Shown here: positions 7,006-16,655 of the stretch, piece after piece
How positions within the stretch are numbered: the first letter of the stretch is position 1
How the letters are laid out: each line of letters opens with the position of its first letter
DNA from: Phycisphaerales bacterium
GTDB taxonomy: Bacteria > Planctomycetota > Phycisphaerae > UBA1845 > UTPLA1
NCBI GenBank assembly: GCA_022360095.1
Contig: JAKSDK010001512.1
Location: 1 to 64,000, forward strand
Length of the DNA: 64,000 nucleotides
Direction: 5' to 3'
Notes under the pieces: generated by a model
The model's database searches: none
What the model saw: the letters and a program-made list of their open reading frames with translations, nothing else
Told to the model about the DNA's origin: nothing
Translations under genes and position numbers: made by a program

Positions 7006-8090
7006 ATTTGTGGAACGCCTTCGCCTATCCCTGGTTGTTGCCGCTGGCCCTGATCCTGATCCCCCTGATCTGGTGGGCCTGGCTGAGCAAAAAGCGCAGC
7101 GTTGCGGTTCGGTTCTCCGTAATCTCTCGGCTGCAACATAGCAACACGTCATGGAGCATGAAGGCTCGTCACCTGCTGCCGTTGTTGCGCTCGCTCGCAG
7201 TTCTCCTGCTTGTCATCTCGATCGCCCGTCCACGGAAGGCCGATGAGCTCACGCGAATTCAAACCGAAGGCGTGGCCATTCAACTGGTGGTGGACCGTTC
7301 GGGAAGCATGGCTCAGGAGGACTTCATCGGTCAGCGAGGCCGTAAACAAAGTCGGTTGCAGGCTGTAAAGCAGGTTGTCAAAGGTTTCATCGAAGGTGAC
7401 GGAGACGAACTGGAAGGGCGTCCTGACGATCTGATCGGGCTGACCGTCTTTGCGAGATATCCCGATACGGAATGCCCCCTGACACAAGATCATGATCATC
7501 TGATTCGCGCACTGGATCGGATTCGAGTCCCGAAGACGCGTGACGAGGACGGCACCGCCATCGGCGATGCCCTGCTGCTGGCCGTGCAACGGATTCGCAA
7601 CATCGCCCGGCGTTTCTCGAAAGATGATGACTTCAAGATCAAAAGTCGCGCGATCATTCTCCTGACCGACGGCGAGCAGAACGCCGGCAAGTACAAACCG
7701 ATCAAGGCGGCTGAAGCTGCGCAGGCGATGGACATCAAGGTCTATACGATCGGCGCGGCCCCGGAATTTCAGGAACAGCGAGGTCTTTTTGCCGCTTTCG
7801 GGCCGCGCCGCGTTCCGATCGACGAAGAGTCCCTAAAGAAGGTCGCTCGCATGACCGGAGGCCGGTATTTCCGCGCCAAGGATACGGACTCGCTGGAAGG
7901 CATCTATGCCGAGATCGATAAGCTTGAGCGCAGCACGGTCGACGAAGAGCGCTACTACTCCTATGAAGAGCTGGCCTATGTATGGATCACATGGAATGAC
8001 CTCCGGCTACCGCCTCCCTTGCTCGTCGTGCTGCTCCTGTTGGCCATGGAGGTCGTATTGGCGAACACACGCTTTCGAAAAATACCCTAA
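7002..8090 (+). CDS. batA: BatA-like VWA membrane protein
   Basis: 362 residues. Membrane segments lie at about 9-27, 59-75 and 337-355. The von Willebrand factor A domain carries an intact metal-ion site DRSGS (98-102) and the later TDGEQNAG. The N-terminal pair of helices with a short loop (KKRSVAVRFSV) matches the BatA/BatB family. Known Bat proteins (Bacteroides aerotolerance) form inner-membrane complexes linked to envelope stress. The operon position after DUF58 and before a second VWA gene supports BatA. Confidence 0.92.
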   Translation: MNLWNAFAYPWLLPLALILIPLIWWAWLSKKRSVAVRFSVISRLQHSNTSWSMKARHLLPLLRSLAVLLLVISIARPRKADELTRIQTEGVAIQLVVDRSGSMAQEDFIGQRGRKQSRLQAVKQVVKGFIEGDGDELEGRPDDLIGLTVFARYPDTECPLTQDHDHLIRALDRIRVPKTRDEDGTAIGDALLLAVQRIRNIARRFSKDDDFKIKSRAIILLTDGEQNAGKYKPIKAAEAAQAMDIKVYTIGAAPEFQEQRGLFAAFGPRRVPIDEESLKKVARMTGGRYFRAKDTDSLEGIYAEIDKLERSTVDEERYYSYEELAYVWITWNDLRLPPPLLVVLLLLAMEVVLANTRFRKIP

Positions 8091-8116
8091 GATGTGGAGC
8101 CGCAGCGTTTAGACTG

Positions 8117-9169
8117 ATGAAAGACTTCGCGATCGACAACATCGAGCAGCTCTACTGGCTCTGGCTTGCACTCGCAGTCGGCGCCGTGAGCATGTACGGG
8201 TTTTCAATGAAGCGGCGCGCACTGAGGGACTTCGCGTCGATGAATCTTCTCGATTACCTCGTACCGAATCTCAGTTGGACCAGACGATATTTCAAAGCGG
8301 GTCTAGTTCTGGCGGCGATGGTGGCTCTTATCGTGGCCCTGACGGGCCCGCGGTGGGGCACGTACCGTGAACAGGTCCACCGACGCCAACTCGATCTGAT
8401 GGTCTGCCTGGACGTCTCCAAGAGCATGCTTGCTGAAGATGCCGGCATGTCCCGCCTGGATCGCGCGAAGGACGACATCAATCGTCTCCTCGACAAACTG
8501 GGTGGAGCGACCATCGGACTGGTGACGTTTGCAGGCGAGGCCGAGCCGGCCTGCCCGCTGACGGATGACTATGAATACTATCGATTGGCTTTGGAAGACG
8601 TCGGCCTTCACAGCGCCCCGCTCGGCGGGACGAACCTCGGAGATGCGCTCGCCACGGCCCGACATGCGTTTGGCGAACCGCGCCCTCGTGACCGGGCGAT
8701 TCTGCTGATCACCGACGGCGAAGATCACGGTGGCACGGCCGTCGACGAGGCTCTGAAGGCACGAAAGGACAACATTATCGTCTATACGATTGGAATCGGC
8801 GATGACGCGCAAGGAGCCCTGATTCCCATGAAGAAAGGTCAACAGTCGTTCGTGAAATATGACGGACAACAAGTATGGTCGAGAATGGACCCCACGAGGT
8901 TACAAGCGGTAGCACGAGCGGGAGGCGGTGAGTATCACCCCAGCGGGCAAGTCACGGCCACTCAACGGACGCTGGAGTGGATCTACGCGCAGAAGCTGTT
9001 GCCGCTGCAGCGTCGGGCGGAGACCGAACGAAAGGTTGAGAAACAACACGTCCGATTTCACTGGTTTGCGGTCATGGCTTTGATTCTGTTGATGCTTGAG
9101 ACATTGATCAGCGAGCGACGATCGAACAATGCGTCCCTCGAACGCGAACTAAGAAGCGTCAGTCCCTAG
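8117..9169 (+). CDS. batB: BatB-like VWA membrane protein
   Basis: 350 residues with the same architecture as the preceding gene: membrane helices at about 12-28, 58-77 and near the C-terminus, and a VWA domain with DVSKS (99-103) and LLITDGEDHGG. It lies 26 bases after batA. The ribosome-binding site is weak (GTGGAGCC 17 bases upstream). Two consecutive VWA proteins followed by a TPR protein is the canonical batA-batB-batC order. Confidence 0.92.
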   Translation: MKDFAIDNIEQLYWLWLALAVGAVSMYGFSMKRRALRDFASMNLLDYLVPNLSWTRRYFKAGLVLAAMVALIVALTGPRWGTYREQVHRRQLDLMVCLDVSKSMLAEDAGMSRLDRAKDDINRLLDKLGGATIGLVTFAGEAEPACPLTDDYEYYRLALEDVGLHSAPLGGTNLGDALATARHAFGEPRPRDRAILLITDGEDHGGTAVDEALKARKDNIIVYTIGIGDDAQGALIPMKKGQQSFVKYDGQQVWSRMDPTRLQAVARAGGGEYHPSGQVTATQRTLEWIYAQKLLPLQRRAETERKVEKQHVRFHWFAVMALILLMLETLISERRSNNASLERELRSVSP

Positions 9170-9186
9170 GAGAAAGTGCAACACGG

Positions 9187-10200
9187 ATGAAATTACCGGT
9201 ATTCATGCTCTCGATTGCCCTCTCGCATATCTGCGCAAACGCGGCCGCGGCGGCGGACGCTCAAAGGAGCGCCGCCAAGTTCGTCGAACAGGGCAATCAA
9301 CATTTGAAAGACGAGCAATACATCGAGGCCCTGGGTGCGTTCGACAAGGCGCGAGAGAAACAGCCCGCATCGGCCGAAGTGGCCTACAACCGGGGCGTCG
9401 CGCTCTACCGTTTGGGGCGAAACCAGGAGGCTGAAACCGCATTTCAGGACGCCCTTCGGCCCGACCAGCCGGAACTGGAAGCATCGGCGAAGTTCAATCT
9501 CGGCCGGTGCGCCCACGCCACGGCGATGGCCGACCTGACGGACATGGAAAAATCCATCAACGACCTCAGCCGTGCGATCGGCTTCTACAAGGATGCGCTG
9601 CAACTGCGCCCCGATGACAAGGATGCTGAACATAACATTGCCCAGGCCCAACGACTCCAGCAATATTTGAAGAAAAAACTGGAATTGCAGAAGCAGCAAC
9701 AAGAGCCTCAGCCGTCGTCCCAACCCGGCGAAAAAAGCGAAGACGAAAACCAGGAAAAGGGAGATGATCAACAGGAAGGCGAGGATCAGCAACAGGGCGA
9801 AAATTCAGAGTCGCAGCAGAATGAGAATCAGAATCGCGAAGACGAAGAATCGACAACACAACCATCCCCATCTTCCCAACCGGAGAAGGGCGATGAGAAC
9901 AAGAACGAAGACGAGTCGACTTCACGACCGGCTTCGCAACCTGAAATGAAACCGCCCCAACCGGAGACTCAGCCGACGTCTCAGCCTGATGAACAATCAA
10001 AGACCCAACCCGAGATGCAACCCTCGTCGCAGCCGACGACGCAGCCTGAAAGCGAAGAAGACATTAAGATGCGGATTTCTCGGGAGCAGGCCCTGCGCAT
10101 GCTCCAGGAGGCACGCGATGCCGAACGTAAACGCCGGGAAGAAAAACGAAAAGCAAAACTCCGCCGCAGTGGACGGATTCCCGTGGACAAGGATTGGTAA
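9187..10200 (+). CDS. batC: BatC-like TPR protein with Gln/Ser/Pro-rich linker
   Basis: 337 residues. Signal peptide at 1-24 (cleavage after ANAAAAA). Tetratricopeptide repeats occupy about 28-165 (AKFVEQGNQHLKDEQYIEAL; VAYNRGVALYRLGRNQEAE). Residues 170-285 are low-complexity, rich in Gln, Glu, Ser, Pro and Asn with repeated SQP/TQP words. The protein ends in a highly basic helix and KDW. It should act in the periplasm as a scaffold for the Bat complex. Spacing of 17 bases from batB indicates the same operon. Confidence 0.88.
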   Translation: MKLPVFMLSIALSHICANAAAAADAQRSAAKFVEQGNQHLKDEQYIEALGAFDKAREKQPASAEVAYNRGVALYRLGRNQEAETAFQDALRPDQPELEASAKFNLGRCAHATAMADLTDMEKSINDLSRAIGFYKDALQLRPDDKDAEHNIAQAQRLQQYLKKKLELQKQQQEPQPSSQPGEKSEDENQEKGDDQQEGEDQQQGENSESQQNENQNREDEESTTQPSPSSQPEKGDENKNEDESTSRPASQPEMKPPQPETQPTSQPDEQSKTQPEMQPSSQPTTQPESEEDIKMRISREQALRMLQEARDAERKRREEKRKAKLRRSGRIPVDKDW

Positions 10201-10213
10201 AGGGGAGCCAACC

Positions 10214-11995
10214 GTGAACCACGGCCGATCATTCCTACTGAGTGTCGCAATGGTCCTGTACCTGTCAGCGAACGCTTCCGGCACTTCGATCTCGGCGACA
10301 GTTTCCAGCACACATTGCAAGCTGGATGAAGTACTGACCCTAAGGGTCCAGGTGAAAAACCCGACGCAGGCCAGCGCGCCCACTCCGCCGGCCACGAAAA
10401 TCTTCGCAATTCGCCTGATGGGCCGCCCGAGCCACTCCCAAGAAACCCGAATCATCAACGGCCGGGTCAGCCAGAGTGAGTCTTACGTGTATTCGTATGA
10501 GGTTCGCCCTCTTCGCCAGGGTCGCTTTAAAATCCCCTCGTTTACGCTGAAGGACGGTGGAAAGACCTATCGGACAAAACCCATACTCGTGAACATCGGA
10601 AAGAGTGCGCCGCGGAAATCACGACCGCTGAGCTGCGAGGTGCTCACTCAGCGCGATACGGCCTTTATCGGAGAGCCGGTCGCGTTGACATTGGAGGCCT
10701 GGGTTCAAAAATTCAGACAGCGCGAAACCGGTACACTCTCGGCGCAGACCATGTGGGGCCTTTTTGACCAAAACGCTTCGACGTTCGGTGTTTTCGCCGA
10801 TGCCGCCCTGAACGTCCCTACCGTCCGGGAAGCCAGGCGCCGGGACAATCAAGGGCTTCTCCAGGAGTACTACGTGTACGCCTGGAATATCACGGTCTAT
10901 CCGAAGACGCCCGGCCCTCTTGATTTCGGCGAAATCGTCATTGCCTGGCAATATCCGGTCAAACTAAGACGCAGCCTGCTTCGTCTTCATCATGAAAAAA
11001 GTCCGCGGCAACTACGGATTTCGCCCAAGCTGCCGACGCTTGAAATCAAACCCATCCCGCTCGCAGATCGTCCGGCCGATTACAATGGGGCGATCGGCAC
11101 TTTTACGATTTCCACCTCCGCCAAACCAACGCAGGCCCCGGTGGGCGATCCGATCACACTCACGATGACGATCCGCTCCGACCAGCCGCTTGACGGACTC
11201 CGCCCCCCCAAACTGGATCAGGTCGAAGCCTTAACCGGGGATTTCGAAATCTCCGGTGAATCCCTCGCAGGCGAACTGTATCAGGGGCGCAAGGTCTTCT
11301 CCCAGACGATTCGCGCCCTTCGAGAGGACGTTACGGCAATCCCGTCGATTCCCATGAGCTTCTTCAATCCGGAAACCGAACGGTACGAAACCACGTGGAG
11401 CAAGTCCATCCCCGTGAAAATTACGCCCGCCGAGCGTCTGGCCCTCGCCAACGGTGAATCGGTGACCATGACACCGAGTGTGCTGACTCCTTTGGTCGAA
11501 ACCACAGACGGGCTACGCGCCAATTTCGCGGACATTGACCAGATGCTTGCCGACGAGTCCGGCGGCTTTGGAACCGGTTCGATCATCCTTCTCGGGATCA
11601 TGCCGACGCTTTATGTCGTCACATGGTTTATCACTCGAAGATCGGTACGGTTTCGCGAGGATGTCGCGCTTCGCCGTCGGCGGCAGGCCCACGGCAACGC
11701 GAAAAAGAGATTGCGCCAGGCGGAAAAACTCGGCCAACCCGATCAAATCTACGGCCTGGTACTGAGCTACGTCGCCGATCGTTGCAACGTCCCGGCGGCA
11801 GGCCTGACCCGATCCGATGCGATGGACCTTCTAACGGATCGAAACGCTCCCGATGATCTCCGTACAGCACTGGACTCGTTTCTCGAATCCCTGGAGCTTT
11901 CGCAATACGCCGGCGGCGCAGCCATGTCGAGAAACGAGACCGTCGGCCGAGCTCGCAACTTCATCGACGAACTGGAGCGTTGTGACCTGAAATGA
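10214..11995 (+). CDS. batD: BatD-like periplasmic/membrane protein
   Basis: 593 residues from a GTG at 10214, preceded by AGGGGAG. The frame stays open further upstream, but that part overlaps batC and reads as an Arg-rich shadow. A signal peptide (about 1-22, ending SANASG) is followed by several immunoglobulin-like strands of the BatD family (ATVSSTHCKLDEVLTLRVQVKN; TISTSAKPTQAPVGDPITLTM). One membrane helix lies near residue 460 (SIILLGIMPTLYVVTWFI), with a cytoplasmic C-terminal helical domain. The stop overlaps the start of batE (ATGA), indicating coupling. Confidence 0.88.
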   Translation: MNHGRSFLLSVAMVLYLSANASGTSISATVSSTHCKLDEVLTLRVQVKNPTQASAPTPPATKIFAIRLMGRPSHSQETRIINGRVSQSESYVYSYEVRPLRQGRFKIPSFTLKDGGKTYRTKPILVNIGKSAPRKSRPLSCEVLTQRDTAFIGEPVALTLEAWVQKFRQRETGTLSAQTMWGLFDQNASTFGVFADAALNVPTVREARRRDNQGLLQEYYVYAWNITVYPKTPGPLDFGEIVIAWQYPVKLRRSLLRLHHEKSPRQLRISPKLPTLEIKPIPLADRPADYNGAIGTFTISTSAKPTQAPVGDPITLTMTIRSDQPLDGLRPPKLDQVEALTGDFEISGESLAGELYQGRKVFSQTIRALREDVTAIPSIPMSFFNPETERYETTWSKSIPVKITPAERLALANGESVTMTPSVLTPLVETTDGLRANFADIDQMLADESGGFGTGSIILLGIMPTLYVVTWFITRRSVRFREDVALRRRRQAHGNAKKRLRQAEKLGQPDQIYGLVLSYVADRCNVPAAGLTRSDAMDLLTDRNAPDDLRTALDSFLESLELSQYAGGAAMSRNETVGRARNFIDELERCDLK

Positions 11996-12840
11996 GTGGT
12001 CTATGGATCGTCATCGCCGCCGCGCTCTTTTCCATCGGTCCATCCGACGTCCCTGGGGATTCCAAAGAACTGATGGGTCCGCGGGTTCAGACCAGACGCG
12101 GGATTCTTGAAACATCGCTCAAACGTTTCGATGAAGCCGTGGCCTTTCAGGACCACCGCAACCCTCAGGCCCGAAAGAAGTATCGTGAGGCGCTCGACGG
12201 TTTTCAAACACTGATTCGCGACGGCGTCAACAACGGCCACTTGTATTACAACGCCGCCAATGCCCAAATGCGCCTGGGCGATATCGGTCAGGCGATTGCC
12301 AACTATCGCCGTGCGTCACGATTGTTGCCGAATGACGCCAACGTCCGTCAAAACCTCGAATTCGCCCGCAGCCTGTGTGAAATCCAAATCCCTTCGCCGG
12401 CGGCCGATGCCGTCGCTGAAACGCTGTTCTTCTGGTATTTCGACACCGCACCCGTTGCCAGAACGCGAGTCGCGCTGACGGCCTACATGCTTTGTTGGCT
12501 GCTGCTGCTCGGCCGCTTGCTTCTTCGCCGCCGATTCCCCGTCCTGGCCTGGACGGCGATGGTGACCGCGATCGTCGCCTTGGCCGCCGGGGGCAGTGTC
12601 GCTTGGGACATGCATATCACGCGAAATCGAACCGAAGGTGTGATCATCGCGGATGAGGCGGTCCTGCGCAAAGGCAATGGCGAAAGTTATCAACCCCAAC
12701 TCGACCGGCCACTGCCTCAGGGTGTGGAATTCAAAATCCTGGAGATCCGGGAGGACGTCCGAGCCAACGTCTGGTATCGCGTCGAACTACGCGACGGCAA
12801 AGACGGCTGGCTTCGTGCGGATCGTGCGGAAGTTATCTGA
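11992..12840 (+). CDS. batE: BatE-like TPR/SH3 membrane protein
   Basis: 282 residues. N-terminal hydrophobic segment, TPR repeats at about 55-125 (LYYNAANAQMRLGDIGQAIANYRRA), two membrane helices at about 160-205, and a C-terminal bacterial SH3-like domain (ADEAVLRKGNGESY...VWYRVELRDGKDGWL). This TPR-TM-SH3 order is the BatE pattern, and the four-base overlap with batD puts it last in the operon. No terminator is obvious after it; a T-rich stretch follows at about 12900. Confidence 0.88.
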   Translation: MSGLWIVIAAALFSIGPSDVPGDSKELMGPRVQTRRGILETSLKRFDEAVAFQDHRNPQARKKYREALDGFQTLIRDGVNNGHLYYNAANAQMRLGDIGQAIANYRRASRLLPNDANVRQNLEFARSLCEIQIPSPAADAVAETLFFWYFDTAPVARTRVALTAYMLCWLLLLGRLLLRRRFPVLAWTAMVTAIVALAAGGSVAWDMHITRNRTEGVIIADEAVLRKGNGESYQPQLDRPLPQGVEFKILEIREDVRANVWYRVELRDGKDGWLRADRAEVI

Positions 12841-12996
12841 ACCGCCTCTTCGTCAAATCTAGTCACAACATGGCCTGAGAATCGCTGCAAGAGTTGAGTT
12901 TTTTTGCTTTTTGCCGGCCTGAAGACTACTATATTCACTGCTCGGAACTGACCTGCCTATTTCGAGGCGAACAATCTTAAATCATGAGGTGCTATC

Positions 12997-13470
12997 TTGG
13001 CCTCCGAACCTGACAACATCCCAGACCCCGCGGACCAAGACTTTTCAACGCCGGTCCAGACCGCCCATGGAAAAACCGGTGGTCTCCTCTCAGGCAGGCT
13101 TGGGGTTCTCCTCTCCATCCTGTTTTTTTGCACCGCGGGTATCCTGACCTATCGCCAGTTGTTCAGCCCTCAGACCCCTGATCCTCCGCCGATCACCTAC
13201 ATGTGCTCCAAGACCATGAAGACGTTCCAGCACGTCCCAAAGGAAGGTGAAAAAACGCCCATCGTATCGCCCTATACGAAAAACAAGACCGGATATCCGG
13301 TCGAAAAATGCTATTGCTGGACCGCCGACGGAAAACGGAAGGAAAATCCAACGTACGTCATCCTGAACGACCAGCTTGGGAAAAACGGGCCGACCACCTG
13401 CCCATCCTGCGGGCTGATGGTGTACCCCCACAACACTGATTATTACAATTCCCGTCACTCGAAACCCTAG
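12997..13470 (+). CDS. Membrane protein with C-terminal CxxC site
   Basis: 157 residues from a TTG at 12997, with GAGGTG 7 bases upstream. One membrane helix at about 37-56 (RLGVLLSILFFCTAGILTY), then a periplasmic or cytoplasmic part with YMCSKTMKTF, KCYCW and a final CPSCGLMVYPHN, so several cysteines could bind zinc or haem. I do not recognise a named family; single-helix proteins with such sites are common in this kind of genome. It is separated from batE by 156 bases and is probably its own unit. Confidence 0.65.
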   Translation: MASEPDNIPDPADQDFSTPVQTAHGKTGGLLSGRLGVLLSILFFCTAGILTYRQLFSPQTPDPPPITYMCSKTMKTFQHVPKEGEKTPIVSPYTKNKTGYPVEKCYCWTADGKRKENPTYVILNDQLGKNGPTTCPSCGLMVYPHNTDYYNSRHSKP

Positions 13471-13594
13471 GCCAAGACCCTCTCTTCCACAGCCCTGCCT
13501 AGGCGAGAATTGCGCCCGAACAAAATCACAGGTCGTGCTTCCCGTGTGCGCAAAGGCGACTCCGTCAGAGAACGACAAATTCAGACTGTTGGCC

Positions 13595-14857
13595 ATGCCG
13601 ATAAAGGTTAAGATACCCCGGCTACCCGACGAAGACGGGTACAAGGAGCAAACATTGCCCGGCAGGCCTGACCACACATCAGAGTCGATCGAGGAGCCCT
13701 TCGAGCCGCCGGCGCCGGAACAGATTTGGCCGCCACCCCCGTCGGAGATGTCGCAACTGACTCTGCGCGGGATTGAAGAGGCCGATCAAGTCGAAACGGA
13801 AGGGCAAAACGACGGGCACTGGGAGAGCCAATCCGAACAGATTGAGCATTCGATCGACGATATTCGGCGCGCCGCCTTGGAAGGCGCAGTGGCTGATCAC
13901 TCGGAAACAACGTCGGAATATGTCTATCCGAGACAGTTTCCCGAAACGACCTCTGAAAAACCTTTGGAGACGCCTTCGCAAGATTCACCTGAGATCGAGG
14001 CCGTGGAGCCCGTCGATGACGAGGCTCACCAGGGGCTGAGATTGCATGCATCGCACGAACCGGACACCGTGTTCCACGAGGACGAAGATTTGTCAGCGTC
14101 CCTGATGGAGCTTCCTGCCCCGAACCCGAACCAAATCGACAGCATGGTCGCAGGGCGAACGGCGAACGCTTCGGTCACGGCCGACCGGTCCGATGCGCCG
14201 AGCGTGCCGACGGCGGCGACTTGCGGCATTCGTGAGGAATCCGAAGGGGAGTTGGCCCGACTTTGGGACAACGTCTTTTTCTCCACGGAGCGCGCTTCGC
14301 CGCAGTCCTTGATCGTGACGGCCGTTCGCCGGGGCGACGGCGCAACGCAGATTGCCGCGTCAATGGCTTTGTTTGGAACGAAGGCCAACCCCGGACTGAG
14401 AATCCTCCTGGTCGATTCCAATTTGAGGCAGCCGGCGTTGGCCAAAACCCTGGGCATCCGTGAGCAACCGGGGTTAACGGACATTCTGAATGGCGACGCC
14501 GCGCTGGACGATGCCCTGCAATCGGTGCAGCTCGATAATGGGAATCCCTTCTGCGTGTTGACATCGGGGACAGCGGCGGACCACCCATCGGGACTGATCA
14601 AGAGTCGTCAGATGCAGTCGTTGGTTGGTGAGCTTCGTGAACGGTTTGATCACATCCTTTTCGACGTGCCCTCACCCGACGCCTATCCGGATGCTCAAGT
14701 GGTCGGCCCCTTGACGGACGGTGCCCTCCTGGTCTTGAGAGGCGGCAGCACGCCGCGAGAAGCCGCGACCAACGTCAAGAAGCGGTTGGCCCTGGCGAAT
14801 GTTCGCTGTCTCGGACTGGTGTTGAACCAGCATGCCGAACATGCGTTGATCGCCTAG
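13595..14857 (+). CDS. CpsD/CapB-like ATPase with degenerate P-loop
   Basis: About 420 residues from the ATG at 13595; the frame extends to a GTG at 13535, so the start is uncertain. The first 210 residues are acidic and proline-rich, with no fold I recognise. Residues about 235-420 match the MinD-like ATPase of capsule/exopolysaccharide tyrosine kinases: a P-loop-position segment VTAVRRGDGATQIAA (241-255), Walker A'-like VDSNLRQP (273-280), and LFDVPSPD. The canonical GKT lysine is missing (GDGATQ), and there is no tyrosine cluster at the end. It overlaps or abuts the flippase gene, so a role in polysaccharide export is likely, perhaps as a non-catalytic partner. Confidence 0.75.
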   Translation: MPIKVKIPRLPDEDGYKEQTLPGRPDHTSESIEEPFEPPAPEQIWPPPPSEMSQLTLRGIEEADQVETEGQNDGHWESQSEQIEHSIDDIRRAALEGAVADHSETTSEYVYPRQFPETTSEKPLETPSQDSPEIEAVEPVDDEAHQGLRLHASHEPDTVFHEDEDLSASLMELPAPNPNQIDSMVAGRTANASVTADRSDAPSVPTAATCGIREESEGELARLWDNVFFSTERASPQSLIVTAVRRGDGATQIAASMALFGTKANPGLRILLVDSNLRQPALAKTLGIREQPGLTDILNGDAALDDALQSVQLDNGNPFCVLTSGTAADHPSGLIKSRQMQSLVGELRERFDHILFDVPSPDAYPDAQVVGPLTDGALLVLRGGSTPREAATNVKKRLALANVRCLGLVLNQHAEHALIA

Positions 14858-14871
14858 TGAAGGCGAGCACG

Positions 14872-16560
14872 ATGCCCTCCAAGAGCACATCCCGTGCTCC
14901 CAAGCCTGATTCGACGACGGGTCCGTCAACCGACACGGCGGAACAGGGCACACCCACCGGGTTGTTTCGGTCGACCGCCCTCCAACAATCGATGGGCACC
15001 TATCTTTCCGCCACGGTGTCGGTTCGACTGATAAACTACGGACGCATCCTGTTACTGTCATGGTTCATGACTCGAGAGCAGTTTGGCCTTCTGGGCGTTG
15101 TTCTTCACGTCGTCAACGTGATGACGCCCTTGTGCAGCCTCGGGATGAATGAAGCTGTCGTACGGTACGTTCCGCAACATGAGCAAAACGGGACGCTATC
15201 GGCGTTTTTGAAAAGATCGTTCATCCTGCTTGTCGGAACGACGACGATCGGTGTCGGGATCTTCATCCTGTTTTCGTCAGACCTGGGAGGGTTTTTCTTT
15301 GCTCCGTCATTTCTGACTGAACCATTGACGGAGAATCTCGCCGAGACGACCAGGCTCGCTCAGTGGTCCGGTGTCGTGATCGGCCTGACGATTCTCTATT
15401 TTTATCTGATGGCCGTGATCAAAGGGCTTCGCATGTTCGGCGCCCTGTCGATCCTGGAAAACTCGCATGGACTCTTGTTTCTGGTGGGTGGACTGTTCGC
15501 CATCGCCATCGGCCACCTCGACGCGCTGACGCTGATCGCGGTGTACGCTTTGTCGCTCGCGATACCGATTGCCTATTTCGGCCTTGGATTGCGCCAAACG
15601 GTCAGGCGATGGAACGCGCAGACAAATCCGGTATCGGCTGACGACAAATTGATGCGCAGACTCCTCTGGTTCAGCATTTGGACCGCCTTGGCCGGCGTCA
15701 CGTGGCAAGCGCTGCTTACGTACCCTGCATGGTTTCTCAACAAGGTCCACGGACCGAAGGATGTCGCGGTCTTTACCGCGATCCGCCAGATCGCTCAGTT
15801 TATCCTGATCGGTGGAGTCGCGGTCTCGGCCGTCGTGATGACAAACGTCACCAAGACGTGGGAGTCCGAGGGCAAAGAAGCTGCGGAAAACAAGTTATCG
15901 CTCGCATTTCGAGGAACGGGCGTCGGCCTGCTCGCTCTGTGCGCGCTATTGGCCCTCGGTAAAGATTTCATCATTCTGATCTACCGGCCCGAATATGAGC
16001 CGGGATCAGACATTTTGCCGTTGCTGCTTCTGTTCTTCTTAATGGCCGCGTTTCTCGCCTTCCTGCCCGGGCATTTCCATCTTCGAGAGAAAACGTGGTT
16101 TATCGTCTGGCCGTGGGTGATCGGTGTCGCATCCAACGTGTTTCTGGCGTTCTGGCTGGCCGGTCCAAAGCTCCTCCTGTTGAGAGAATCGGCGATCTGG
16201 GTGGCCTGTCAGCCTTTCGCATCAGCCATATTCACAGAAGGGTTCTCGAATCTCGGCAGCGCGGCATGGTGCGGCGTGTTCGCCATGGCCATCGCAACAT
16301 CGACTTGCGTCGCCTTAATACGAGCCCGATGCAGCCGGCTCGATCAAGGGACCTACGTCGTGCTGGCATCGGCCTTGCTGCTGGCGATGAAGTGGTGGAT
16401 CCTGCTTATCGGGTCGGTCCTGTTTATGCTGATGGCCTTCCGGACAAACCTAATTTTCCAACCCGACGAGCGCCGTAAGGTGCTCGGCTATGTGTCCGGT
16501 TCTCTTGGATACGTCCCCCTCTTGAAAATCCTCGTGCGACGAAACCAAAGAGACGAATGA
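14872..16560 (+). CDS. Polysaccharide flippase (Wzx/MATE-like)
   Basis: 562 residues from the ATG at 14872 (GAAGG about 8 bases upstream; a GTG at 14857 overlapping the previous stop is the alternative). After a 45-residue polar N-terminus there are about 12-14 membrane helices. The first carries the Wzx-like pattern YLSATVSVRLINYGRILLLSWFMTREQFGLLGV, followed by SLGMNEAVVRYV, typical of oligosaccharide flippases. It should flip lipid-linked glycans across the inner membrane. It sits directly after the CpsD-like gene, so the two probably act in one exopolysaccharide pathway, although no glycosyltransferase cluster is next to them. Confidence 0.85.
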   Translation: MPSKSTSRAPKPDSTTGPSTDTAEQGTPTGLFRSTALQQSMGTYLSATVSVRLINYGRILLLSWFMTREQFGLLGVVLHVVNVMTPLCSLGMNEAVVRYVPQHEQNGTLSAFLKRSFILLVGTTTIGVGIFILFSSDLGGFFFAPSFLTEPLTENLAETTRLAQWSGVVIGLTILYFYLMAVIKGLRMFGALSILENSHGLLFLVGGLFAIAIGHLDALTLIAVYALSLAIPIAYFGLGLRQTVRRWNAQTNPVSADDKLMRRLLWFSIWTALAGVTWQALLTYPAWFLNKVHGPKDVAVFTAIRQIAQFILIGGVAVSAVVMTNVTKTWESEGKEAAENKLSLAFRGTGVGLLALCALLALGKDFIILIYRPEYEPGSDILPLLLLFFLMAAFLAFLPGHFHLREKTWFIVWPWVIGVASNVFLAFWLAGPKLLLLRESAIWVACQPFASAIFTEGFSNLGSAAWCGVFAMAIATSTCVALIRARCSRLDQGTYVVLASALLLAMKWWILLIGSVLFMLMAFRTNLIFQPDERRKVLGYVSGSLGYVPLLKILVRRNQRDE

Positions 16561-16655
16561 GTCGATGGTTTTTTCGATAATTCAAAAAGACTTATCTACG
16601 ACAAGAAATGAAAACGGTCTAAAATAACCGGTATCATCGGTGTTCCTCGAGATTA

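Noticed and set aside
9989..10213. Longer N-terminus for batD
   Set aside because: The 75 extra residues overlap batC, are Arg/Pro-rich, and would hide the signal peptide; the GTG at 10214 has a good ribosome-binding site.
12872..12888. Possible sigma-54 promoter before the gene at 12997
   Set aside because: TGGCCTGAGAATCGCT has the ten-base spacing but lacks the CAC and TT of the consensus, and it is over 100 bases from the start.
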